A stretch of 26,161 bases of DNA from Phoronis ovalis. Taxonomy: Eukaryota > Phoronida > Phoronidae. The position numbers were made by a program, and so were the translations under genes. This document shows positions 1 to 10,894 of the stretch, piece by piece. Positions within the stretch are counted from its first letter, which is position 1; each line of letters begins with the position of its first letter. Location of the stretch: NCBI GenBank assembly GCA_028565635.1, contig JAOXYB010021958.1, positions 1 through 26,161 on the forward strand, in the 5' to 3' direction. Under the pieces are notes generated by a model that saw only the letters and a program-made list of their open reading frames with translations, searched no databases and had not been told where the DNA came from.

Positions 1-1
1 G

Positions 2-772
2 AAGAGTGAAAAAGACAGGGACAGCAAAAATAAAAAAGAAGACAAGAGTAAAACTGATCTGCAAAAAGAAAGCAAAAATAAGAGCAAGAAGGACAAAAGT
101 AAAAATCATCTACAAGAAAAAAGAAGCAATAGCAAATTGAGCAAGAGTGAAGCAGATCTTCAAACAAAAACAAGCAAAAGCGAGAGCAAGAGTGAAAATA
201 GTGAAACAGACAAAGATGAATCAATAAGCAAAGAAGACAAGAGTGAAACGGATCTACAAAAACCAAGCAAAGCTAAGAGCAAAAGCAGCATCAAGAATGA
301 CAAGAGTAAAACAGATCTTCAAACAAAAACAAGCAGAAGTGAGAGGAAAAAGGATACTAGTGAAACAGATCTACAAAAAGAAAAGAAATGTAAAAACAAA
401 AAGGACAAAAGTGAAAATCATCTACAAGAAAAATCAAGCAATACCAACAAGAGTAAGAGTAAAACAGATTTTCAAACAAAAACCAGCAAAAGCGAGAGTA
501 AGAATGACAATAGTGAAACAGGTTCGCAAAAAGAAAGCGAAAGTAAGAGCAAAAAGGACAAAAGTGAAACTCATCTACAAGAAAAAGGAAGCAAGAGCAA
601 AAAGAGCAAGACTAAAATAGATCTACAAACAAAAACAAGCAGAAGCGACAGCAGTGAAAGTATAACAGTGAAAATCACCCACAAGAAAAGCAAGAAGAAG
701 GGTAAAAGTAAAACCGTTTTAGATGCAAACAGAGGCGAGAGCGAAAAGGACAGTAGTGAAACAGACAGAGAT
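2..772 (+). repeat. Tandem coding repeat, about 153-bp (51-residue) period
   Basis: The DNA for the motif DLQTKTS (or close variants) recurs with its GATCTT/GATTTT/GATCTA core at 155, 314, 467 and 620, a spacing of 159, 153 and 153 bp. Within each unit lie SETDLQ-like and KSKKDKSE-like subrepeats of about 17 residues. Later parts of the frame (about 841-990) resemble the segment before 155, so a longer array has decayed. The units preserve the reading frame. Confidence 0.6.
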
Positions 773-1564
773 AGAAAAATAAGTGAGGATATCAAGAGTA
801 AAACAGATCTACAAAAAACAAGCAAAGTTAAGAGCAAGAAGGAAAGGAGTGAAAAAGACAAGGACAGGAAAATGAAAAAAGAAGACAAGAGTGAAACGAA
901 TCTGCGAAAAGCCAGCAAAAATAAGACCAAGAAGGATAAAAGTGAAACAGATGTTCAAATAAAAACTAGCAAAGTCATGAACAAGAATGACAACAATGAA
1001 ACGAATGTGCGTACACCAAGTAAAAGTAAGAGCGAAAGGAACAACGGTGAAAATCATCAAGAAGAGGGAAGCAAACGCAACAGTGAAGCAGATCTAGAAA
1101 CAAAAGCAGACGTTCCGGAAACTCCCCAGATTACTTTGACACCAAGTTATAACGATAGTTGGTATGAAGACACTGAGACATACCGTAGAAAAAAAGAAAA
1201 CAGACATGACACGGATGTGCTTTCTCTTCTTGCTCTTGTAGATAAGAGGAGGAGTGTAACAAAGGCACAAGGAAAGGTAAGTAGAGACAACGTGAAGGAC
1301 GAGAGTAAAACAATGCTACAGAGAAGCAGAAGCAAGAGCAAGGACAAAAGTGAAACAGGGAAACAAATAATAGTAAACAAAGACAAGTGCAAAGAGGGCA
1401 AGAGTGATATAGAGCAACGCAGAAAAATAGATAAACACGGGAAAGATACAGATGACATTAAGCATAAATCAAGGAAGCATAAAAGCGCAGATAAGGAGAA
1501 AGGCAAACATAGTTCAACTAAAATTCCTGCGCCCACTGGTGGAACAACAAGAAAAGATCGATGA
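2..1564 (+). CDS. Lys/Ser/Glu-rich repetitive protein, 3' part (start outside window)
   Basis: The frame is open from base 2 to a TGA at 1562-1564, giving at least 520 codons, so the true start or an upstream splice acceptor lies before the window. The product is almost entirely K, S, E, D, T, N and Q, with a recurring core of the type KSKKDKSETDLQ. Nothing resembles a globular domain, membrane segment or signal peptide. Units align at about 51 residues in the first part. A short less repetitive segment (about 1109-1250, containing TPQITLTPSYNDSWYED and LLALVDKRR) interrupts the low-complexity pattern, and the final 60 codons are Lys-rich and end GGTTRKDR. The composition suggests an intrinsically disordered, highly charged protein. 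I do not recognise the family and assign no function. Low-complexity frames can be open by chance when built from AG-rich repeats, but the length and retained codon-level motif argue for real coding. Confidence 0.6.
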   Translation, partial: KSEKDRDSKNKKEDKSKTDLQKESKNKSKKDKSKNHLQEKRSNSKLSKSEADLQTKTSKSESKSENSETDKDESISKEDKSETDLQKPSKAKSKSSIKNDKSKTDLQTKTSRSERKKDTSETDLQKEKKCKNKKDKSENHLQEKSSNTNKSKSKTDFQTKTSKSESKNDNSETGSQKESESKSKKDKSETHLQEKGSKSKKSKTKIDLQTKTSRSDSSESITVKITHKKSKKKGKSKTVLDANRGESEKDSSETDRDRKISEDIKSKTDLQKTSKVKSKKERSEKDKDRKMKKEDKSETNLRKASKNKTKKDKSETDVQIKTSKVMNKNDNNETNVRTPSKSKSERNNGENHQEEGSKRNSEADLETKADVPETPQITLTPSYNDSWYEDTETYRRKKENRHDTDVLSLLALVDKRRSVTKAQGKVSRDNVKDESKTMLQRSRSKSKDKSETGKQIIVNKDKCKEGKSDIEQRRKIDKHGKDTDDIKHKSRKHKSADKEKGKHSSTKIPAPTGGTTRKDR

Positions 1565-1884
1565 TTCAGCAAAAATAATTATGGTACTTTCTAATGGTTA
1601 TACTTATTTTGAAAACATTTTTACTGTCTATTTTGTTTTGCTGACTTTTGTTAGCGCCAGTAAAAACTGGTAACCATTGTTAGTACCCTATACAATAGAT
1701 GATTAATCAATGTTTTGATCGAAAAAATGTTGTCTTTTTAATTGTTCGTGTATTATTTATTTGTTTAACATCTTAGTGGAGCAAAACAATTCATAAATGC
1801 CTATGTTCATGTCATATCATACGATCAACATTAATTTCTATACTATCTAGACCTATCTTTATTTGCCTGCCCACTTGCAAAATA

Positions 1885-1890
1885 ATTAAA
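1885..1890 (+). promoter_or_regulatory. Possible variant polyadenylation signal ATTAAA
   Basis: ATTAAA lies 321 bases after the stop of the Lys-rich frame. No AATAAA occurs on this strand until about 2900. The motif is common by chance in AT-rich DNA, so this is only a candidate 3' end. Confidence 0.2.
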
Positions 1891-2998
1891 AAAATTCGCA
1901 TCGGATTAGTGATTAATTTTTCCCTTCTTAACTTCTTTTTTATTTCCAAAATCGATTAGTATATCTATACTAGTAACTACGATGGAATAATTCATGTTAT
2001 TAATACTCAACAATGCTCCTGATGGAACTCGAAACTGCACTAGTTACCTGAAAGCAATGAAAAATCCAGTGTGTTAGTCACTTCTCCACGAAGGTTTGAG
2101 ATGCTAGCCTCCGCGCGTAGAACACTGATATAGAGATATAATTTCCCTACTTTCACGAAACATCCGAAATTTGACAGCATCGTGGATGTGAGGATCAGTA
2201 AAATTTGCATATACATATATAGGAAAGGAATATTTTGTAACAGACTTTCATTGGCATATCCTATCAGAAAAACGTACACACTTAAAAAAAGATTATAAAC
2301 TCTGCATTTAACAAAGAAACAGATCTCCGACATTCCTACGGTAGAAGTTGCAATGCTTTCCTTTCAGGTCAAATGTTAGTGTAATTTTTTTTCCAGCATT
2401 TGCTCCTATAATGTTGATAAACTGGATTATGATAATGAGAGCATGTTGCGTACAGTTAACCTTGTACTCGAAATTCTATTTATCACTACATCTACTTAGA
2501 AAAAAAACAGCAATAGACAGGTATTTAATTCTTCGGCAATTTTTAATATACTAATTTTAAAGTCCATTGCAGTACAATCTCATTTGTACATGGTCGTGTA
2601 AACAAAAAAACAAACAATTATGATAAATTTATTACAGGAAGAGAGAGATTTTATTTTATAATTCAGCTATGAACATAAACATAAGTAACGCGCTATCACA
2701 AAACTACGCACAACTTAAAAATAGACTTGACACAATCTCATTACGTGCTCGGATGCATTATAAACTATAGGATCCAGGAGTGCCTCAAGTAATAATGCCC
2801 CGGTTTATGATTAAAAGTCGTATAAAAATCCGTGACATCCGGCATGTAAAGCTTTACATACACTTCTAATTTTTTATGAAATTTTAACTGACAGAAAAGT
2901 TAATAAAGCGATGTCACTCAAATAAAAGGGAATGGAAACTGACTAATTGCAATTTCACTCCTAAGAACTAGTTTTTTTTATTATTTTTTTAAATCAGA

Positions 2999-3272
2999 TT
3001 TATTTTGGGATTATATTGTTTATTAAAAAACTAAAATAGTCCACAATTTCCGTCATTAGAATCTATTGTTCGATATTTCTAATCTTACCAGGACCCCGAA
3101 GTTATATCGCTTGCTGCTATAATTAGTGATTTCACAGAATTTACTTCCTTTTATTTTATTAATACAGTTTTGTTTTGGGATTAAATTTTCAAGGAGAAAA
3201 AGGTATAGGCCACAATTTCCGCCATTTAAAATCTATCATTGATGATTTTTAATCTTGCCACATCCCCAAAGT
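2999..3272 (+). repeat. Diverged direct duplication, 170-bp period
   Basis: Two blocks of about 104 bp, at 2999-3102 and 3169-3272, match along their length. Shared landmarks in the same order are TTTTGGGATTA, CCACAATTTCCG[TC]CATT, ATCTAT, TTCTAATCTT/TTTTAATCTT and ACCCCGAAG/CCCCAAAG. They are separated by about 66 unrelated bases. This is either an old local duplication or two copies of the same short dispersed element. Confidence 0.6.
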
Positions 3273-5556
3273 AGCTTTTTCGGCTATTTATAAAACATAT
3301 ATAAACATAGCTCTGTTTTTATTACAGGATGTTTCATGACGCGACTTTATATCACCTGGGTACGTTAGTACTAAATAAAAAAACAATTTCGAGCTGATCT
3401 GCCAACGGCGTTTTCAAAATAATGTAGTTTCCAATTCCATAGTTGTTGCTGCCGCCTGTTGTCATTAGTGAGTAACGGTACAAATCTTGCAATATATAGT
3501 TACTAAAATTGATCATCACTTAAATTCATACATCTAGGTGTACTGGGTTTACATGTCGGTGAATTGGAATTATTTGGTAGTGCATTGAGTTATCTTAAAT
3601 GACCGGGTCATTATATTGATCCAACTAAGTGCAACAGGTTTATAGGTTATAATACTACTCCCCCCGGGACTACTCCTTTACTCGAAAATCTCTAATACCT
3701 TTTTGAGGATTCTTTTTGACAAGCTTCAGTGTTACACATATTTAAAAGTTGTTACCATCTTCCAAGAGAGTTGAACCTTCCACAAAAATAGCTTTATTTT
3801 ATAATAATGGTTCGCTGAACAAATGTCCTATGCAGCTCTGGCTGTGGAAATATCATCCCCAAGATATTATCCTTGTACGATTGCTTTAAAAATGCCAACA
3901 AACAGTCAGAAAATAAAAAAGAAGATATCTAACAAACAGCAACCAATTTTTTTAGCAAACCTAGTTTTGAACTTGCATGTGTACATGTATATGCGACCAG
4001 TTGGAGTCAAACAGTTACAAGCTACCCACAATTTTAACTAAACCATGCTTACTAGATCAGTCTGTAATACCCGCGGAACAATTCATGTATCCAGGAAGGT
4101 TTATGTCCTACTCATTTATTCGTTTAATGTGAATATTAGGATGTTGAAATATATAATGCCGTTCCAGGATATTGTTGTTGCACTACATCTAAAATTTATA
4201 GGTGGAATTTGCCCGGGCCCTGCTGATGTACTTTTCGTTATAATAATTCACCATTCATTAAGTACTTAACACATATAGTTATTTAATCACCAATGAAAGC
4301 GTCTGAGTAACTGAACAGATTGATATAATTAACAGATCATTTCATGATCGCTGTATTATATTATCTGGGATTATTTTTGTCAAACCAGTGACGGCTCTGG
4401 CCTAGAGGATTTCCGATTATCTCAGAGTAAAATAATATTACATTATAGTAATCCGCAAAATCACACAGTTTTTGTCTAAAACAAATTATAATGTATGAAA
4501 CTTATTCCACGATTACTATGATTTGTTTTAAAAACAGAAAGACCAGCAGATGTTTTGATGATGGCTAACAAGTTAAGAATTTATCTCAAATTATGCGCCT
4601 TAAACTGTATTTATTGATTTTTTCTTGAACGACGGAAGCTTAACGACGAGAAAATTTGCTCTGTCCGCCCCCCTCCCCCACCTACTGGATAATTGTCTGG
4701 TGTTTGTCTCTGTTTTTCGGATAAATGCATTAATTACAACAATAAAAGCTACTTAATATAGTTTATTGAGAATTAGATTAATGAAAAGTTTCATAAATTG
4801 ACGAATGCAAATTACAGTATATATTACGCTGTTTTGTAAAATCATTATATGTTCAATTTACTGGTTCTTAGTTCACACTCCCGTCGTCTACATTATAATT
4901 TGCGAATATGTGCATGTCATTTTGATATATCTTATAATAATATATTTATTGATATACAGATAATCCTATATGCTTTTAGTGACTATTACTAAACAAAACT
5001 ACGTGCTGTGTTTTATGTCAATGTATTATCTATTTGCTTATCTTCATTAATTTGAATAGTAAATGGCTACTACCGGTAATACTGTCGGGAGTTACTTAAT
5101 GGCCAAAAATGAATAATAAAGTAAAGATAAAGTCTACTAAATACACTTCGGAAATTATCTGATTTTCTCCTTCAAACGTCAAAGAGAAAACAAAACATTT
5201 TCATATGAGCAACGGTTGATTTTGACTTTTATGACATCATAACACAAGCATCAATAACATGTTTCCTAAAATTATAAAGTGGTTATAATTATCTTATTAT
5301 AGACGTAATTGTGTGTGCTTACGTAGATGCTAGACCTTTTAACAAATTAGTGATCATGAATGTCGCTTGCTGGTGTTATTGTGATTTAGATTACAAAATT
5401 CTAAATATTTTCTGACCACTTGCTCAAAGTAAAAAAAGTGGTATTGTCAGAAGCAACGAGTAGAACGCAACGCATATTGACAAACTTATTACAAACCCTG
5501 CTCTCAAATGTACAATTAAAATTCCAAGACTATATACAGTGTTAAATTAAAATACC

Positions 5557-6033
5557 ACCCCTAAACGGGAGGATTTTGCTCAAAAAGGTACCCCAAAACG
5601 GGAACTTTTCTCTGAAAAATGTACCCCTAAACGGGAAGTAAAACTTAAACTTTCAAAATGATACCCCTAAAAGGGAAGTAAAAATTTAACTTTAAAAATG
5701 GTACCCTAATGTTTCGCATTTGATTGGCTCAAAATTAATTTATGCATGAGCGTGAGTGCATGACGCACCATATACCCATAAACATAGGGCACACTGATCG
5801 CATTGAAGTTCTATTAATTCAATTTATATTGTGGTTCTTCATGATCAATGCGGAAGCAAACATTTGGACTGTAGGCCCGACGGTACACCTTGTATCGATG
5901 TTTTGTAACTTTATCTGATAAAAAAGCAATCCCTAAACGGGAGGTGTAGGTGAAAAACCAACCCCTAAACGGGAAGTTACATTTGCCAAAAACTTAAATG
6001 TGGCTTTCCGCCAAAATCGACCCCTAAACGGGG
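5557..6033. repeat. Degenerate repeat cluster with core ACCCCTAAACGGGAAG
   Basis: Copies of the core start at 5557, 5590, 5623, 5663, about 5703 (truncated), about 5930, 5961 and 6020. Early copies are spaced 33, 33 and 40 bp, with A/T-rich, T- or A-tract linkers. Between about 5710 and 5925 there is unique-looking sequence, so the array is broken. On the minus strand the last copies read as part of a short open frame (5933-6151) with TPFRGRFW- and SRLGVGF-like pieces, and the other copies give the same kind of phrase with stops. A dispersed element with internal repeats is the simplest reading. I cannot name the family. Confidence 0.65.
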
Positions 6034-6218
6034 TTCCCGTTTTTTCGGACGAACATGCGTACCCGACCTTTTCAGTTTTCAAGTGAGCCCCTCCGGGCAT
6101 TATTATCATAAAATTTAATCCCGGGGCACTACTATCTAAGTAGTTATACATACGTGTCGCCGAACTTGCAACGGTTTATATATCTAACAACGTGTCCCGA
6201 AAATCATGCTCGCTTATA

Positions 6219-6332
6219 AAGGGGTATGTTTTTTGCCATGGCAGTTACTAAAAGGGTATGTTTTAGGCATATTTTCTGACAACGGGGTATGTTTTTAGCC
6301 ATCTTTTCGGACAACGGAGTATGTTTTTGCCA
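6219..6332. repeat. Short tandem repeat with core GGGGTATGTTTTTxGCCAT
   Basis: Four imperfect units begin near 6220, 6249, 6283 and 6314, a spacing of about 29-34 bp. Each has [AC]GGGGTATGTTTT followed by GCCAT or GGCAT and a linker such as CTTTTCGGACAACGG. The linker word TTTTCGGAC also occurs at about 6042-6052 next to the last CCCTAAACGGGG unit, which ties this block to the preceding cluster as one composite element. Confidence 0.6.
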
Positions 6333-6696
6333 TACCTGGCTTGCAACAGGTATAGGGTCTCATCTCTGTACCATAACTTGGCCAAGGGCTCCCGGGAATT
6401 AATTTAATGCAACTCAAACAGAGAAACAGCTATTTCTGGAACCACCCTGTGTGACCACCCCGCGTGCCCACCCTTTAGATTATTAGCAGGTGGTACAAGG
6501 ACACAATTGATTTTCCCATCCACTTCTATAGCCATTCCATGTAGCTTAAATCATTATAAAAATGTCCCAAACATTGCGCGAAGAAAATTACCTGAACGGA
6601 ATATTATTATGTATCCTACTCCCAGTTAATTATTCGTGCAGGCACGACCACCAAAATGTTTTGCTATTCCACTTTGTAGACTGACCCCCGGAAAAT

Positions 6697-6957
6697 GAGG
6701 GTGATTCCAAAGTGCAATGCTCGCACTTAAAAATCGGCAATGCTCGCTGCTCGGACTTAACAAGAAAAATTACCAACAAAAAAAAAATGGTCGCCAAAAC
6801 AAAATTATGAAACAAAGCAATAAAAATGGTCGCCACCTTAACAGACCAAGACAATGCTCGCTGCTCGCACTTAACACACTCCAATGCTCGCTGCTCACGA
6901 TACTCCCCTATGGCCCTCGAAAATGTCACCACACAACTGACAAAATTCATCACCCTC
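6697..6957. repeat. Compound repeat with CAATGCTCGCTGCTCG units
   Basis: Units of CAATGCTCGC(TGCTCG) followed by [CG]ACTTAA start at 6715, 6738, 6852 and 6882. Inside, AAAATGGTCGCC occurs twice (about 6785 and 6823). The block is bracketed by a 9-bp inverted pair, GAGGGTGAT at 6697-6705 and ATCACCCTC at 6949-6957. The frames across it are products of the repeat and not a gene. It looks like a small dispersed non-autonomous element; the family is not recognised. Confidence 0.55.
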
Positions 6958-9792
6958 GCTGAAATAATCCTGTAAAATTTTGGTATATTTTACTTCTAAA
7001 AACTAATATTAGTTTCAGTATCTTGCACAATGATTTCCCTTTTATACAAAAGCAAGAAAAAGCTAACGGCAAAGAGGAAAAAGGAAAAATCATACATTTA
7101 AGGTTGGCGGATCTTCTTCAACCATTGGGCCAGCACTACGGTTACGTCAATTGTTACCTTATGCCATGTGTTAAAATATTATCTAATATGGAGTGATCCT
7201 CGAAAATACCTGTTTTAAAAAAATACCGGGTGATTGTTCCTGTTTAGTTTAAAACGCCTACATTTTGTAATCTAGTTTCTCTGGAAACCACAGAATCTGT
7301 AGAATCGATGTCATGTAGGGTGAACTCTGTCTTGCTAATATACATGTATACTAATACAATAGATCGATGCTGTTAGTGTATTCACGGGTGCAGATATCTC
7401 ATTTTAATATGAATATTAAAAACGCAAAGAAATACAATATTTTATACTTAAACCTTTTAAAAAACCATCTTTCAAAAAACAATAACTTAAAATTGATATT
7501 TACCTCCGATTATTCTGTAAATATTCTAATCGATTTTGAAATACATACAGTTCATCTCAAGTACTACAAAAATGTTAAATTATAAACGATGATAAGAATT
7601 GTAATCAGTTCCGACACTTTAAGCAATGCTTAGCAATTATTTTATGATATAATGAATACAACGCATTTATTATTTATCTTATGCTTGATGTAATGTGTAC
7701 CTTGCAAGAACGGACTTTGTCGGCAATAAATAATACTTCCAGTTAGTCACATTTAATGTCGTTACACACCTAGACACCCACGTTAAATATCCATTTGCTT
7801 ACACAAGAGACCAAAATCGATCCAAGTACTTTGTAAGAAAATGCTATTTTCATAAAGAAACCCCCATGCTTTAGTTTTATCGACATTTTTTTTTTGAACA
7901 TATAGCAAAACCCGGGTAGCAAGATATATCCCAACATGGTACGTTAATCTGTTGCTGGGTATAGTCTACTTATACGGAACCAAGAGAGTCAAAATAATAT
8001 TACATTATGAAATAAGCATATGTGCAAAAGGCTGTAAAAAGTGTTTGGACATTGACCATTTCATCAAAATGCCTTACACAACAATATGTCACGTTGGAAT
8101 GTCTAACAGCAATCAAAACCAAATATTAACGATTGTACCAATATCTTTCTTTGCAGCCATTTACGTTTATATAGCAGCTTTTGTTTTTATTTTAATATTT
8201 TAGACGTTGCGGTACAGTCGTAATCTGGGCAAAAGATTCCTCCTATCTTAATTTTTTCACTTTCATGTACCCGAAAAAAAAACGTATTAAACAAAACATT
8301 TTTTCCTTATTCTTTACTTGGGATTACGCTTTTTCATGATCATGCATACATAGCTCATTCGTTCGCCCTGCATGAAACACAAGATCCCACGTATCTGCGC
8401 AGTGGCAGATATCTTATAATTAATTAATATAAGAGAGGCAACAATTGGAACCATGATGCGAATAATGAATAGCAACTAATGACAAATTTATTTCAATATA
8501 TAATGTATATTTGTGTAGGAACAGAGACACTAAAAGAAATCTATGTACTACTATTCCTCACTATATATATGCAGTATGATCATTATCAAACGACACTTTC
8601 AAACACTATAGGATAATCATCTACATATACTCTACATTATCATCAGAATACGATCTTATACGATAAGTCAAATACTTAACAAACAGAATCAAACTTTAAA
8701 AAAAAAAACAGATTTTTTTTGTAACTAACGTAATACAAACACGTTTTTATAGCATGCAGGAGCATATAAACTATGCTGATTTATTATAGCAATCGATTCT
8801 ATACTTAAAACTTTTTAAAGTCAAATGTTAAAGCACTTGTATTACGCGTGTTTTTGAAATACTGCAACGTTTCTTAACTGATTTGCATGTTTTTGTATAG
8901 AATTATGATTTAACCCTTTAACTCAGTGACTGAACTAATGCGGCAAGTATTATACCTTTTTAATGTTAGTTCTTAATACATTTTAAGTAATTTTTACTTA
9001 GGGAATTAAGTAATCATAATCTACCCAGATGATCGATAATATTTATTTTAACTAAGCATATCATAAATTCGATAACTATATATTACACTAATTTTATAAT
9101 TAGAAGAAAATTAGAAAATTGTGATTAGTATAGGTGTCACATAATTAAACTCATTAACTCAAAATTTGAAAGTCATAGTTGCGCTAAATGATTTATAGGC
9201 GCCATAATGACAAACATGTGGTGAATCGTGGTATACCGCCTTATAGCCGGGTCTTATGGGTATACTACAAGAAATATGCTTGCTGCAGAACACGAATTAG
9301 TGACATTATGCAATAGCCAATATATTATTAGAATCTTCACTTATGCGGCCTACACAGCGCTTTTCGAGTAAATATTTAAAAGTTAAATGCATTACAAAGC
9401 AAATATATTTCTTATACATCTGCATATGCATACACGTGCGTGTGAAGGTGGACAGATGGACAATCGTGGTTTCAACTTATAGTTCATATGCGTGACAAAG
9501 CTGTTAGCAAACCCGAGGAAGCAGTATATTAAGACAACAATTTCTGAAATAACGAAAACAGGCTCAAAATATTCTTAGTAGTGCAGTGTACGGCCGGAAA
9601 GGCCAACATCCAATATTAAACAACAGGCAACAGGCAATACTACAAATTCCGAGTATATGGTGACGTGACATGCAAATTCAAATCTCACAAAATGAAACTT
9701 TGTATGTTTTTACAATTCACATTTCAAATGGTATTTATTGTCAAATTTGTTTTAGCTTTTTAAATAATAAGGTAATTTTTCTATATTAATAT

Positions 9793-9824
9793 CTAGGATA
9801 TATAAAGAGTTTTATATATCCTAG
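9793..9824. repeat. 14-bp hairpin (CTAGGATATATAAA arms)
   Basis: CTAGGATATATAAA at 9793-9806 and its exact reverse complement at 9811-9824 are separated by GAGT. Its right 18 bases (9807-9824) are the exact reverse complement of 13094-13111 inside the neuropeptide intron, so the word is dispersed and not a unique terminator-like structure. Confidence 0.6.
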
Positions 9825-10553
9825 TTAATACTTACGAATATGGTAATTTAAAATGAAGCCAGCTTTGCAAAAAATAATGTTTACTGCAAGAAAACTAAAA
9901 ACTAAAAACTTCAAGACCCACAGTAAGTATTCATTCAATGCCAACTCATTCAGTGCGTAACCGCCTACAAAAGCGTGTACCTGAAAAGTAATATAAGAAA
10001 TGTATACTGCAACACCACAACCCCGACCACAACTGGCCTTGCTATCCAACAATCCGTAACAACTCAAATCCGGGATCTCCGGACTGCATATTTACCGGCT
10101 ACCCAAGATGAGTAAAATATTAGAAACATTAGACCTTTTAATTATGCCGTTTTATAGTTTTCCACGATTATTCGAATTCGATATTTTGTAAATTTTACTA
10201 TATAAACTTAGGAATCGAGACTCCCGCGGTGACAATGAACGACGAATTTAATATTAATGTCGTACTTTATTAGTGTACGTTTATATTTGTGTAGCATAAT
10301 TGTAAAATACTGGTTACTAAAGACAACAATAGAGTTTCATTGATTATGTTCACAAGTACAAATGACATATCTAGTATTTCTTACAAAATATTAAATTTTA
10401 ATACACATTGTATGTCATTTATATATTTTTTTTTAGTCAATTGAATTATTTATTTTATTAAAACTCTTGTATGTTTATTTATATTTACAATACAATAGTG
10501 TTTACATTGTATATTTTCATCAACAACTATTATATCAAGTCAACATTTTCCGT

Positions 10554-10572
10554 TTCATGAAGTACTCATGAA
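10554..10572. promoter_or_regulatory. Spaced palindrome upstream of the TATA box
   Basis: TTCATGA and TCATGAA flank AGTAC, forming 7-bp arms about 32-41 bases before the TATA words. The position fits a dimeric factor site, but palindromes of this size also occur by chance in AT-rich DNA. Confidence 0.25.
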
Positions 10573-10603
10573 TAATTAAGCAGCGCATTGTTTAATGACA
10601 TGC

Positions 10604-10620
10604 TATATAACCTATATAAA
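10604..10620 (+). promoter_or_regulatory. TATA box pair of the neuropeptide gene
   Basis: TATATAA (10604-10610) and TATATAAA (10613-10620) lie 176-192 bases before the chosen start codon. A start of transcription 25-30 bases further on would fall near 10640-10650 and give a 5' leader of about 150 bases without an intron. The surrounding sequence is AT-rich, so the match alone is not strong, but the placement is right. Confidence 0.5.
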
Positions 10621-10795
10621 TCCCTTGTCTAACCAGAAGAGCGCTATCGATCTTCAAGAGCGTTTCAAGATTAACACTAGATTTCATAAAACGCATACCT
10701 GCAACTCATTCTACATATACTGCTGAAAACGATAAGGCATTTCTATAAACTTTAACTTTATAGTTTAATTGGCGGAGAAACTCCAATTAGTAAAG

Positions 10796-10894
10796 ATGAA
10801 ACAAATACTGACTGCTGTACTGTCAGGTTTACTTGTAATGATGGTTAGTTCTCTACCTTTGGTTGACGAAAAGGAACTTTTCGAAAGTAATGAG
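10796..10894 (+). other. Coding exon 1: signal peptide
   Basis: The exon has 33 codons from ATG to a GTGAGT donor at 10895. It encodes the signal peptide plus the acidic start of the propeptide (LPLVDEKELFESNE). The frame stays open past the donor to 11024, but that extension is intronic, hydrophobic and unlike a propeptide. Confidence 0.85.

Larger units (their letters stand above)
1565..5556. other. Non-coding stretch between genes
   Basis: I see no convincing exon, RNA gene or long open frame here. Frames of 60-100 codons exist on both strands but have no recognisable motif, no plausible splice context and the AT-rich composition of their surroundings. The only structure found is the diverged direct duplication at 2999-3272 and a C-rich tract at about 4666-4684. 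The 3' untranslated region of the Lys-rich gene probably occupies the first few hundred bases. Confidence 0.6.
6958..10600. other. Non-coding stretch upstream of the neuropeptide gene
   Basis: No exon with recognisable protein similarity and no RNA gene was found. The sequence is AT-rich with simple A and T runs. The one clear structure is the hairpin at 9793-9824. Distal control elements of the downstream neuropeptide gene could be here but cannot be read from sequence alone. Confidence 0.6.

Noticed and set aside
571-1572. Leu/Ser-rich hydrophobic frames opposite the Lys-rich frame
   Set aside because: Antisense of AAA/GAA/AGC-rich codons automatically reads as Phe, Leu and Ser; the result mimics membrane proteins but is a composition effect.
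4666-4684. C-rich tract as a possible G-quadruplex on the minus strand
   Set aside because: The minus strand has only two runs of five or more G joined closely, plus two GG pairs; this does not make a convincing four-run quadruplex.
5933-6151. Minus-strand 72-codon frame as a gene
   Set aside because: It lies inside the CCCTAAACGGGA repeat cluster and its product is made of the repeat phrases; it is treated as part of the element.
7952-8203. 83-codon frame with several Cys and a C-terminal hydrophobic stretch, a possible small anchored protein
   Set aside because: There is no N-terminal signal sequence, no recognisable family, no splice or promoter context, and the base composition equals the surroundings. 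It is likely chance.
10060-10110. CCGGGATCTCCGG segment resembling a tRNA arm
   Set aside because: No cloverleaf, anticodon stem or B-box of the right spacing could be built around it.
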